Assembly: GCF_043290135.1 (NCBI RefSeq)
Contig: NC_134704.1
Span: 25,033,501-25,097,500, forward strand
From: Rhipicephalus microplus
Taxonomy: Eukaryota; Arthropoda; Arachnida; Ixodida; Ixodidae
Direction: 5' to 3'
DNA length: 64,000 nucleotides
Shown here: one piece after another, positions 25,101-35,707 of the stretch
How positions within the stretch are numbered: position 1 is the stretch's first letter
Layout: every line of letters begins with the position of its first letter
Translations under genes and position numbers: made by a program
The notes under the pieces: generated by a model
Seen by the model: only the letters and a program-made list of their open reading frames with translations
Told to the model about the DNA's origin: nothing
The model's database searches: none

Positions 25101-27732
25101 GCCATAAATCTTTCTCAAAATGCAACAAGTGCTGTAGATGCTCTTGTCCAGTTGTGACGGTGGATTGCCATAAAATCTGTAGGGGCTACTGACCTCACAC
25201 ACGGCAACCAGCAAAGTTTGAATGTGCAAATGCCTCCAACGCCCTAGGTGTACAGCTGCATTGAGTCTAACGCAATTGTACTTCAATAGAATGCTGTCAC
25301 TATAAGCCACAGCAGATACCGGTGTGCAGAGCTATTTTTGAAACTGCAAAAACAAAGAAAAAAGAAAAACAGCATCAGAAGTAAATTAAATCGACAGTCA
25401 AATACACTCTGAATGGTTTTGAAGTGTTGCATGGCCATGTCTATATTTAACATAATGTTACGTGCACATCCTAGTACTCGCACTTTCAGTGTTAAAAAGC
25501 ATGTATAAATCATCAGGAACCAATGGGCAGATGGTTCTTACCTGCAAAGCTCATTTGAGAGCACCACTGATAACCGGCCTTTTCCATGATGCTATGGTGC
25601 ATGCACCCTTCCCCGAGCGGAAGTCTCAGAAACGCTTCCTGGTTTCGAAGGCCTTCATATTAGCAAAACCAATTCTCTCGGCCTATACTAAAACCCTAGC
25701 AAAATGCCAGAGGACAGCGCAGAAAAATGGAAAATTGTGTTGCAGCCGGATTGTATACAGTAGTACCCAATGAATTGATTGATTGATTTGTGAGGTTTAA
25801 CGTCCCAAAACCACCATTTGATTATGAGAGACGCTGTAGTGGAGGGCTCCGGAAATTTTGACCACCTGGGGTTCTTTAACGTGCACCCAAATCTGAGTAC
25901 ACGGGCCTACAACATTTCCGCCTCCATCGGAAATGCTAGTACCCAATGAAGTCAGGCTACTCGAGCCTAGTGGCATGCTGCATGATCTATTGTGGCTAAC
26001 AGCACGAAGACCTAGACATAGAATGAAAGTGTACACGTGTCCACTTCCGCTATGTTAGTCACAATGAATCTGCACCGACTCGCCCAATTTTCTATCTTAC
26101 TTAATGCTGCATTATATGTAACCTTTCACGTATTATGCCTATAATATACCGATGGGAATTGATTTTGTCATACTTTTTGCACCAATCTTGTACTTGTTTG
26201 GTACGGTTGGCATTCTAAAATTATTTCTTCATTGTTAAAAAGTATTTGTATTGACAAATGGCTGCTATTTGGTCAAGAAACCGAATCAAACAGAACCCTA
26301 TTCAATCCAGTTACCGAAATTTTGAAACATTCGCATGCCCCTAACAACAGGCAGCGTCGCAAAAGTAGGTGTATGACTTGTCAAAGATGCCTTCTTACTA
26401 TGCTGAAGTCTTTATGTTGCCGCTTTCAGCTCGCAAACCTCAAATGATCGTAATTTTTCTGTATGTGTTATCACATTAAACTGCTGTAATGCAGCACCTG
26501 CCATCGTGTTCACATCTCCTGGTTGCTATGAGCATTTGGTGTTTAGTCCTAGAACACTTTTGGAGCATGTGTTTTTCTCCAACACAGCAATACACATGCA
26601 TGTCCCACTTGAATAAACTTTCCCCCATATTCTCAAGCAATCCTCCAGTAGAAGTTGCCCCTTCAATGGACCAAGTTGAGTGCAACGGCGCTGCGCGACT
26701 GAAGGCGACACAGCGTTCTCAAGGATTTCTGCAGAGAGGTAGCACTGCCATAGACTTTCTTTAATCAAAGCAGAGTCTTGAGTAAAGGCACATTTAAGAA
26801 TATTTAGGGTTAATCTATACACATGGAGCTAGCTTCCAATGAGGCCAGACACTGAAAGGAATCCACATAGCTGCATCGGTTCACACATGCAAGCTCTAAC
26901 TCCATGTCTTCTGTGTATTACTTACTTAGCGAGGATCAAAAAGCTCACAGAGAAAATTAGGCACAAGGTCATTTTTGTCAACATTCTGGTTTCCATTTTT
27001 TGTGATAAGTACACTGTATTCTAGCTGGAGCGTGAAATAATGTCAAAACTACCATTTATGAAAGAGTGTCCCCCCGACAGCAGCAGATGGGCATGCATTG
27101 TTTTGTAGTAAGTACTTTTCTATTTCATTTATGCGAGGAAATTTAAATTAAGATAAACTGAGAGAGGTTGGATTGCAGTGGCCAAAGGCATGTCTGCCTT
27201 AACTCGAGAAAAGTACCTCCAGCAAATCTTGTGCCACATGCATGCTAATATTTTCATCCCTGTTTTTTAGGATGCCAGTGAGAAGCCCGGCACAGCCAGG
27301 ACTAGCGAAAGCAATTCCATTGAGCAGACAACAACATCGGTGACTCTACCACAGCCAAATGACTCCAACAGCAAAGGGCAGCCATCGGCTAATGCAGACA
27401 AGAAAGCGACAAATGCTAGCAGCAGTGTCACTAGTGACACATCCACTACAGTTCGGGCCACCCAGTCGGATTCGGTGATCAGAAGCACTACCGAGGACAC
27501 ACCAGACATGGTGAAGCGGCGACTTGCAGCGGCACGAATCCTGGCGCAGCGTGCCGAGCGCCTCGCCCAGCAACAACAGCCACTCGCTGCACTGGCCGAG
27601 GAGACGGGCACGGGAAATCGTACGGCAAGAGTGAGCTCGGGAGACAATCTGCGCATGGCATACAATGCGGCGATCTGGCTCATTGGCAGTGCCTTCGTGG
27701 GCCTGCTCATACGGCGAGTCTTTTTCTTGTGA
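22188..27732 (+). CDS. UBE2J1: Ubiquitin-conjugating enzyme E2 J1 (Ubc6-type, ER tail-anchored), complete, 7 exons
   Basis: E2 enzyme of ER-associated degradation, held on the cytosolic face of the ER by a C-terminal anchor. Exons: 22188-22218, 22305-22378, 22450-22581, 23049-23133, 23795-23900, 24772-24898, 27271-27732; all join in phase to 338 residues (human 318). The short first exon encodes MEGQYNLRSP, matching the family N-terminus. The UBC fold shows AVKRLMREAQEL, FEWHFTVRGPPDSEFEGG, YPMKPPSIILL, and the non-canonical Ubc6-family active site PNGRFEINKKICLSISGHH, in which the catalytic Cys falls at residue 91, the same number as in human UBE2J1. SLDYSSIERKLLAKKS and a CPSCG motif follow. 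Residues 186-310 are a low-complexity Ser/Thr/Gln linker with a basic stretch (MVKRRLAAARILAQRAERLA). The final 25 residues hold the tail anchor (AAIWLIGSAFVGLLI) and end RRVFFL. A tail-anchored topology is inferred from this. Confidence 0.96.
23478..23700 (-). mobile_element. RTE-like non-LTR retrotransposon 3' fragment, inverted
   Basis: Starts ATCATCATCATCATCAGCC and contains AGGCCTCTCCCGTG, GCTGCCACGTTATACCTGC and TTAATCTCATCGGCCCGCC, complementary to the tail seen at 1505-1790 (its GGGAGAGGCC and GATGAGATTTAAAAG). Decayed, in UBE2J1 intron 4. Confidence 0.65.
25775..25936 (-). mobile_element. Ruka-like SINE (5'-truncated) with perfect 14 bp target-site duplication
   Basis: Reads inverted from the ATTGATTGATT end through GAGGTTTAACGTCCCAAAAC to CCGCCTCCATCGG. 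It is bounded by TAGTACCCAATGAA at 25761-25774 and again at 25937-25950, identical over 14 bp. The tRNA-like head is missing, so the copy arrived truncated. In UBE2J1 intron 6. Confidence 0.9.
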
Positions 27733-28104
27733 TAGGCTAGAGCGCGGTTAAATGGCACAAACCTGACGAACTGCTTGTGCTCTCGTATGTGCCTCGTGCA
27801 TCGGGATCATCGAAGTGTGCGTTAGGTGCTAGGTCAATGTCTGAACCACCTGCTTTGAGTGGGTGCTGATGGAACGATCCGGCTGCCTTACGTAGCGAAA
27901 TTGACTTAAGTACTGCTGCAAATATGACAGCTGTCGATCTTATGAAAAAAGTGTTGGTGATATATCCAGTGCTGCATCTCTCAGGTGGTGTGAGACTTTC
28001 AAAAAGCCCGGTGAGTCGCATGTAGGGCCTATCCTTCTTGGGGGGTCAAAATTCCATGTCGCTGTCTTACGGGTGGCTGGTTTGCAACGTGGTGCAGTTG
28101 TGAA

Positions 28105-28110
28105 AATAAA
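28105..28110 (+). promoter_or_regulatory. Possible poly(A) signal AATAAA for UBE2J1
   Basis: A canonical AATAAA about 370 bp after the UBE2J1 stop, in GTGAAAATAAAAAAG. Assignment is by position only. Confidence 0.35.
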
Positions 28111-28176
28111 AAAGAAGCGGCTTCTCTTAGAGAGTGAGCTTCCCAAGTGGGATTTTAGTCGAATAGGGAATGTTTC

Positions 28177-28234
28177 GATTGATTTATGTGTGTGGTGTAA
28201 CGTTCCGAAACCACCATATGAGTACGAGAAACAC
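28177..28234 (-). mobile_element. Ruka-like SINE 3' fragment
   Basis: About 58 bp (GATTGATT, then GTGTAACGTTCCGAAACCAC) match the SINE 3' end with substitutions. Confidence 0.6.
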
Positions 28235-30095
28235 AGAGGAAATGTAACGAATGCGAGAGTGCTGCTGCGTGGTATCCAAATTTTGTTGCACCTTACATGT
28301 CTTTCTAAGCTGCGTGGAATTTATCTAGAATCAACTTTAGTGTGTGTATATATTGTAGAAAACTAGTGATTAGCTGCCTGATAAACATGCACAACTTTCC
28401 AGGAAGCTATGCTCAAAATAATGCAAGCCAGCTCAAGTGAATCTATTGCAATATATGCAACCAGCTGCTTTTCTGTGCCATAGATCTGCCAGTCATCAAA
28501 ACATGCAACCAATTGATGTGTAAAAGACTATATGGCTAGGGTATTCAGCTGTACTGTTGCCAGCTAGGGTTTTAAGTAACCTGGAAAATGCAAACATTCG
28601 TAAACCTACTAAACATAGCCGCAACCAGTGATGATAGGAAGCATCTGTGCCACTTGGCTCATTGGCAGTATTTTGTCTCCCACACAGTGGGTTTGGAAGC
28701 TACGATGAAGTCAGTTCTATGCAGAGTTAACGCTGTAAAACACAGATGAGCCGCCCCCTCTCAAAACGACACTATCAATGCCGCTCCTTCATGTGTAGGT
28801 CGCTTGTAAAGTATGCGTATGAAGAAAAAAGGCTTGAAAAAAATACATTCCTACACTTGTGCAATGCCCAGATTGATGCACATAAATTCTGCATGGTGCC
28901 TCCTTCCTCTATCACTGTGAATAAATGGATTTTTACACATCTTCGTGACCATGTGACATCTTTTCAAGTGATGCTTACAGCCTCGATTGCAGTTGGACAC
29001 TGTACGCCTTTCAGGTGCACATGCAAAGTACAGTGAAATTGCGGTTGACCAAAACAGTTCACAAGAGACGGGATCTGTGAAAACACGAGTTTCCTCAAAG
29101 CCTGGGCAGGGGTCCTCGAATTTAAAGCTGCATAAGAACAAAGAGACCAACAACGATTTTTTTTCTTGGTCTAATTCTTTTTACAGCACAACAGAAAGTT
29201 CACCATCCGTAGTTTTGTAGCTGCAGTAGTTCCCAAAAGCATGTAGTTATCTTACAAGCAGTATTTTTTTTTTCTTGTTACCTGAAAGGCTGCCAAGACA
29301 GATGTACCTTTCCTACACCAACTTTGAGAATTGATAGCGATGTCACCCAGCCCTTCTCAAGATTTTTTAAAGGTGTCATCGTTCTGATTTTGCAGGAGTT
29401 CCTGTAACTATCCGCTTTTATTTCTAGATGTTCAACTATTTTTGAAAATAAACTGTTACAATGACATGATGTGGCATTTTACACCTCTGTATTTGAACCA
29501 TGTTGCGAGCGCCCACACCCAAGGTTGCCTGCGCCTGTGTCATGGGTCGCTTGTCCTGGTCTCGTTACTCTTTCAATACACGAGCCCAGCCAAGTCATTG
29601 AAAATACCAGTTCACATGCGCATGGCCGTGCCAAGTAGCAGTGCACGTCATTTCTGCAATGAAGCATAGGTAGCAAGGCACAGTTGCACGAGCACGCTTA
29701 AATGTTGCTCCAGGCACGCTGACGAGCATGCAATCATTACGTCATGCAAAGGCAGCACCACTCCAATGCTTACTACTATGCAGGCCTATATGTACATTTT
29801 TATGGGGTAATATCTTTCAATATAAAGAAACGAACAATAATTTAATACCAACAAAAAATTGTCACTGTGTAAAACAATCAACGATAATGCGACCTAGTAC
29901 ATTGTATCTACCCGAGATGCCACAGGTCATTTTTCCAGACTTTCAACGAAGAAATAAAAATGTAAATCTACCTCTCATCAAAATAATATGGTTGGTTTGA
30001 GCCAATGCGACATACAATCTTTCAATTAGTGAAGTTGTGTCGTGTTCTGGGCGGTTGTCAAGTCCCTTCAAGTGCTGCGCGTTACTTGTAGCGTT

Positions 30096-30241
30096 AAGAA
30101 GTTACTCGTAACATTATCGGTGGAGCTGGACGACCCCCATACCTCGATGGAGACGCGCAGCGGTCGCACCATCGGCGGCCTTTCGACTGCTGGTACTTCC
30201 TCTACCCGCACCTCCACCAATATCGTTATGAGTAACTTCTT
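30096..30241. repeat. Inverted repeat with 30 bp arms
   Basis: Arms 30096-30125 (AAGAAGTTACTCGTAAC...) and 30212-30241 (...GAGTAACTTCTT) match at about 26 of 30 positions. The 86 bp spacer is GC-rich and open in both directions. No target duplication evident. Confidence 0.75.
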
Positions 30242-30954
30242 TAATAATCTATTTACAACGCACAGAACGAGCAAGATGGCGCCAGTCTAGCATCAAACAA
30301 AAACTCACTTTGTCCTCCTCTTTCATGCAGCAGTATTTAGCGATTGTTAAGTATCAATATATTCTGGTTTATCGAATTCTTCTGCACTTCTTCATGTTTT
30401 TTTTTTTTCAGAGGAACATTATTATTGTTCTTATCTAATTTCTCTCTTTTTTTTAGCATGCGTTCTAGAAAAAATTCTTATAAGGTACAGTGTGGTCTAT
30501 CCCCCTTGTGGGTATGAGCCAAGATCTTCTAGGAGATAAGACAAGACAAGCTAGAAGAGCGGCCTTTCAGAGACTTTTTAAAACACTCACTGAGCAACTA
30601 CTGCAAGCACACTTGCTTGGTACCCACTAGGGCATTAATAATAAACTTTTGGGTAGTAGGCTGGCATTTCCAATGCTATTTTTCACTATTCTTCTGAGAA
30701 GCATGGTATCCGCTAAACACTTGCAAAAAATTTTGTGCCAATTGTCCATGCAGTGGCTGACGACGATGAGGAATTATGGCTGAAGTGGGTATGCGTCACA
30801 GTTAGTAGGGAAACAAAAACAAGCTTTTGTGATAGTATGGAGCATTGAATGGCCCACTCATTATGCTATTCGCATTGCGCGATGACTGGTTGTTCCTTCG
30901 CTGTTGTAAAACGCTTTATAAGTGATATTAACGCGATTGCTTTCCTGACATCAA

Positions 30955-31312
30955 GCCTGCCTAAGGCAAGTCTGGCAACAAGTCACAAGCACCGGTGTAG
31001 CTCTGTGGTAGAATACTGGGCTGGCACCCAGCGGACCCGGGTTCGAGCCCCACTGTGCCATTGGTGCTAGGCCATGCCTGCCTAAGGTAAGTTTGACAAC
31101 AAGTTGCAAGCACCGGCGTAAGTCAGTGGTAGAATATTGGGCTGGCACCCAGTGGACCTGGGTTCGAGCCCCATTGTGCCCTTGGTGCTAGGTCATGCCT
31201 GCCTAAGGCAAGTTTGGCAACAAGTTGCAAGCAACGGCGTTACTCGGTGGTAGAATAGTGGGCTGGCACCCAGCGGACCCGGGTTCAAGCCCCACTGTGT
31301 CATTGGTGCAAG
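30955..31312 (+). repeat. Tandem array, 3 units of 121 bp, each with a tRNA-like core
   Basis: Units start at 30955, 31076 and 31197 (GCCTGCCTAAGG each time), giving an exact 121 bp period; the third is slightly short. Each unit carries a tRNA-like block: an A box of the form TAGCTCTGTGGTAGA (unit 1; changed in units 2 and 3), an arm CTGGGCTGGCACCCAG, and a B box GGGTTCGAGCCCC. Ends CACCGG and CATTGGTG could pair as an acceptor stem in unit 1. The anticodon arm is one base short of a normal 17-mer and no CCA or T-run terminator follows units 1 and 2; unit 3 is followed by GGTTTTTTTT. Best read as a tRNA-derived (Ala-like) repeat, not proven tRNA genes. Confidence 0.8.
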
Positions 31313-32545
31313 GTTTTTTTTCTAATTTCACGATGTGGCTAATCGTCTGCTGACCACAAGTAATTTAGTTTTACCTTTATTGTAGCATTGCATTTTTTCT
31401 GTAAAAAAAAAGAAAAACACAGGCACAGCTTTAGTAGGAACAGTTCGAGGCTAATTTAATTCATTTTAAATCATATTTATGCTCTTGCTCACCGTCCAGT
31501 GGGGCAACCAGAATATGCTTTATACATGTGCACTGCTAGCCATTATAGTGCAGTGTGGGACAATTTCTGAATGTAGTCATTGTTTCATGCATATTATGGA
31601 CAGCCACTGCACCAATGTGGTACAAAGACTTGTTAGGGCATGAAAGCACCCTTGCCTGAGTGTAACGGGACAGATATACACATGCAATAGCTGCTTGGGA
31701 AAGTTAGTGCATATTACTCAAGGTCAACTTAATCACAGTTTGTGGGAATCGATTCTGACTGCGGTCACACAGTCACTTAGGAACTGACCTTTCCTAAAAC
31801 AAGGCCATTCACAGAAGCACAATAATGCAATTTAGATAATGCCTATTATATGGTACTGAAACGCAAGTACAATTTCTTCTGTCGACTCTTTCCCACATAC
31901 ACGGTCTAAGAGATCACAACTCCTTTTTGTGATCATTTGTAAAGGCAGCTTTCATAGAACTGCTGTTCACAATGAATACACCTGTGGGAGAGTCACAATA
32001 GGGAGTTTTAGAATCGGAGACTTATGGAGCACGAGATTCTACGAAATGCGCAAGCTGCCAGGGCGCATGCACAAAATCCAAGCTACTCTTGTGCTGTTTT
32101 GCTCGCGCTGTCCCAAGACATTGGGAAATTGAAAGGAGTCTTGCATAATTTAAATTTTGCAACGTATGGTGTCCCATGTGTTTGACGAAGTGCCACCTAC
32201 GCTTGACCAGACTCCGAAACTCTGCTCCTCCCCCCAAACATAAGGGTAGCCTACCCAATGCAGCTTGGAGACCCAGTGTGAGGGCCCAGTGTCTTGGGTC
32301 CAAAGTTCTAAAACAGGCTAATGAAAAATGTAGCACCCCAATCCTTTTCCTTTATAGCTATGCTGTCATGCCTGTCGTTCATCTGTTTCATGATGTAGAC
32401 GAGACATGAAACCGTTGTCATGCTGGCACACGCTCCTCGACGTCTTCTGCTTCACTCCCCAAGCATGTGCGCTTGGCACACACTCCTCTACTGCACTTAT
32501 TCGTTCGGTGTGGGATGCAATAGCTTGGATGGGTGAGAATAGGTA

Positions 32546-32735
32546 CAGTGAGAGAGAGAAAGGGATATACAAATAGAAAGGGAAGAGAAAAAAGAAAAAG
32601 ACGTAGAAACAGAAAGAAAGAAATGGAGAGAAAGAGGTAGGAACAGAAAGTGGGAAAGAGAGGGAAAGAAAAGGAATAGATAGAAAAAAAAGATGTAAAC
32701 AGCGAGAAAGAGAATGATATAGTGGGGCAAAAGAA
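32546..32735. repeat. Purine-rich (GA) low-complexity tract
   Basis: About 190 bp almost entirely A and G on the plus strand (GAGAGAGAAAGGG, GAAAGAAAGAAATGG and similar). The open frames on the opposite strand are Phe/Ser/Leu runs that come from this composition. Confidence 0.85.
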
Positions 32736-33004
32736 ATGTGGTGAAACAGACACAAAAGCGATTTTAATTCCACTATTTGGTCTTATATTTGCCAGGCGAT
32801 ACCTAATCAAACCAAATCTATACTTAGCCAATGCTCATGATGTACGTGATCATGAAAACACTTGTCACATCAACGTGTGAATGCACCGAATCAAGTTGGG
32901 ACCAGCTGACTGCCCACGAGTTTTGCTATAACCCACGTTGGCACAATATTTTTTCTTATGTGAAATACAGGATATCTAGCTTTCCCAAATGAAGCAAATT
33001 TTTC

Positions 33005-33815
33005 AATGTTTAAGGGCCAGTCAACAGGCTCCAACTTTTTTTTTACACCCCCCAACAAGCTTGGCAAATCGTACAGTACGCCGCAGCGATCACGTTTTTT
33101 GAATATTACAGCGCTGCACGCTGGGCAAAGCCTCCATTTCAAAAAACGATTCCCGCGCATCCTTTCTGCGCTTGACCAACCTCCTTCCATGCGCACCGAT
33201 GTCAACTCGGTGACCGGCGACGTGACACAGCACGTAGCTTGTCGATTGGTCTAGACCACGTCTCAACAAACAGTAGTGAAGTCAATGATAGTTCCTGTTC
33301 CTACGGTATCCTCACACGGACAAGACAGAGTTATTCAATCATACGATTTGCGAAACTACCCTTATGATCCATATAGGGAAACCCAGATACTTCGCTGGCC
33401 CAGTTTTTGGGAGTGAGCAGATTGTCGTGCCACCTGAAGATCAGCACACCAACCATTAACCACATTATTTGTGTTCTTTGTTATTGCTCCCAGATGGTGC
33501 GACAGTCTGCTAACTCCCAAAAAATCAGGTCAACTGCATATCCAGGTTTTGAAACGCAGTTTCACTGCAAGTCATTATCAGCTGTAAATCGAGCGAGTAG
33601 GCATCGGCGAACCGTCGGCTCCGATAGCCAGGCATCTCAGCAAGCGGAAGTACATTGCAACTGATCGAGTTCGCCGATAACGTCAATTGCTGACATGTCA
33701 CATTGCCGAAGAGGGCGGAGTCACGACGACAGGCTATGCCTTCCACTCCCTCCGAGGAACAAGAGTGGCGAGACCGCACAAAAATTTGAAAGCAGCTGAA
33801 AGCGATGTTTTAACC
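33005..33815 (-). repeat. Unclassified dispersed repeat, copy 2
   Basis: Inverted relative to 6785-7300, with the same block order. About 270 bp near 33380-33660 has no counterpart in copy 1 and looks like an insertion (or a deletion in copy 1). Confidence 0.65.
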
Positions 33816-34925
33816 CCGGTAACTTCAATATAGAATGTATTCACCAAACTCTTGAGGCAGCATGTCCACGAAGTAAAAGTGCACATTTTTCTCTTGATAT
33901 CAATTTTCAGACATTGGGGTTGTTTACTAGCCTTTTAATTTGCAGGGCCCTGGCCAGCTGCAATTGCAAGCACCTCACTGGCTGCCTTGGCCTTCAGTAC
34001 TATTAAGCTCATCAATCATGCTGCGGCATGAGCACAGACAACTCAGTGGAGAAATGCAAGGCTCGAAGTCTGCTGTAATGCAAGAAGACTGAACTATTGT
34101 CTTCTATACAGGTTTCAAAAATGGGAATAAAGATGCTGACAATATAACATTTTGCTGCCTTCAGAACTGTCTGTGAAGGCAGAACCTACAAGTCACTGAA
34201 TTTCTAGTGATTGAATAGAAAAAGTAAAAAAAAAAGATGACCTTTTGCAATTATTCGCCAAGCAGTGCTTCCCATATGAAATGCTTTAGCGAGTTTCAAA
34301 AGGACTACTGGGCCACTCTTTGATGAAAACACCTTACTGGTATGTTAACTGAACATTTGAGAAATTCATATCAATTCAATATCATTTGCTATGGCCTGGC
34401 AATGGGCTCTGTCAGCAAATGCTTGATAACAAAACAATAAAAGCACCAAGTGCTTCAGCAGAATGTTAGGATCACTTGCCGAGAACACCAGGTAATAAAG
34501 ATCAATTCAGTGCAGAAGTTGTATCTACATAGAACCAGTCTAGTAGTGTGCGCTCCAGTTCAGTATTATTAACACTCTATACTCTCATGCTGTATTAAAC
34601 TGACAATGCCACGGTTAATCACTGATGGACAATACAGACACACACACACAAAGTGGGTTGAGTAGCAAAATCTTTATCACACCTGATTATCCAAAAAAAG
34701 CGACGAAAAGCCAGGCTGCCTTCAAAATGGCATCTGGCCCCCTTCTTTCTTTTTCAATTCAGAAACTTTTTTTTTCCTTCGGGGCGGGAGATAAGGCTGT
34801 ACAAGGGGGGTGAGATAGTTGATGTGTAAAAAAGCAGCAGCGAGTCCAAAAAGGCAGTTTCGGCGCACACACACACCTTCAGGCTGCCACTGCCATGGCT
34901 GGTTCAGGGAGAAACCCCGAGTATT

Positions 34926-35707
34926 TCAGACGCCCAACAGGTCCTCCGGCAGGTCATTTTTGGGATGCTTGTTTTCGAAGTGCTGCTTGTACGTTTTCGG
35001 ATCTGGCATCTGAGCCTAATGAGCAAGGTCAAAAGAATGTACTTCATTAGGCACAGACAAAACTTTCACTTTGCTTGATTCACAAATTGGACAAACTGAG
35101 GTACAATTCACAACAATTCAGCAAGTATGATCGAAGTTGGACAAGGTTACAGAGAATGATTCTAACCGGCAAAGTCTGGTTGTGTTCGGTTTAATCGCAG
35201 TAGCGCAATTACAGGTTTCAGCCAAAATGCGGGCATTCTTCCACCACATGCCACGGTTCCTCGATTTTACAACCCCGTTGCTTTCATCTGTCAGGCACCG
35301 CATACCACGGCTTTCTAATGGCAAATACCCACTGTCGCAACGAAAAAGCGATTTCTCACCAGTCTAACCTGTCCCTAAACGGCACATCAATGAATGGGTG
35401 CGTTACAAGGTCGAGGAAGCACCTCGCGCGCATCCTAGAGGATCTTCGCGGAAGCGGTCACTTACTGCCGCGTAACCGGCCAACAGCGTTCCTCAGTGGC
35501 TCATCTGGTCGTGACCCGCTAACCCACATGACTCGAGGCGAGAGGCCAACGACCTTTTTCTTTGTCACATACCTTGCACACAGTGCATGTGTGGGTTAGA
35601 GCCTTGGCAGCAGCCCCCTTCTGGTCACGATTCTGCTGCTTCTTCAGCTGCTCCTGCTTCTTCTGCGCCTTCTGCTGAGACTGAATTTTCTGCTGTCCGC
35701 GTGCCAT
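34926..35707 (-). CDS. ZNF706: Zinc finger protein 706-like small C2H2 protein, complete, 2 exons
   Basis: Small protein of the ZNF706/SERF-like family. Exons 35707-35573 and 35015-34926 (minus strand) join in phase to 74 residues; human ZNF706 has 76. It opens MARGQQKIQSQQKAQKKQEQ, followed by a Lys/Gln-rich basic helix, then a single C2H2 finger with Cys41, Cys44, His57 and His62 (CTVCKAQMPDPK, then YKQHFENKHPK) and ends LPEDLLGV. The acceptor is placed at 35016 so that Lys45 is followed by AQMPDP, as in the family (the human protein has a Thr-Gln pair there). A second AG six bases downstream (at the Met codon) would also keep frame and drop two residues. The human protein is reported to affect stem-cell differentiation and translation; nothing in this sequence tests that here. 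Confidence 0.95.

Larger units (their letters stand above)
27733..34925. other. Intergenic tract between UBE2J1 and ZNF706, 7.2 kb
   Basis: No gene recognised. It contains a SINE scrap, an inverted repeat (30096-30241), the 121 bp tRNA-like array (30955-31312), a purine-rich tract (32546-32735) and the second copy of the unclassified repeat (33005-33815), all listed separately. 28240-30090, 31320-32540 and 33820-34925 show nothing I can name. The last part holds the 3' flank of ZNF706. Confidence 0.6.

Noticed and set aside
30955..31312. Functional tRNA genes
   Set aside because: The anticodon arm is one base short and box A varies between units, so only tRNA-like repeats are claimed.
32366..32831. 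Overlapping minus frames rich in Phe, Leu and Ser that look like membrane proteins
   Set aside because: They are the complement of a purine-rich low-complexity tract and occur in three frames at once.
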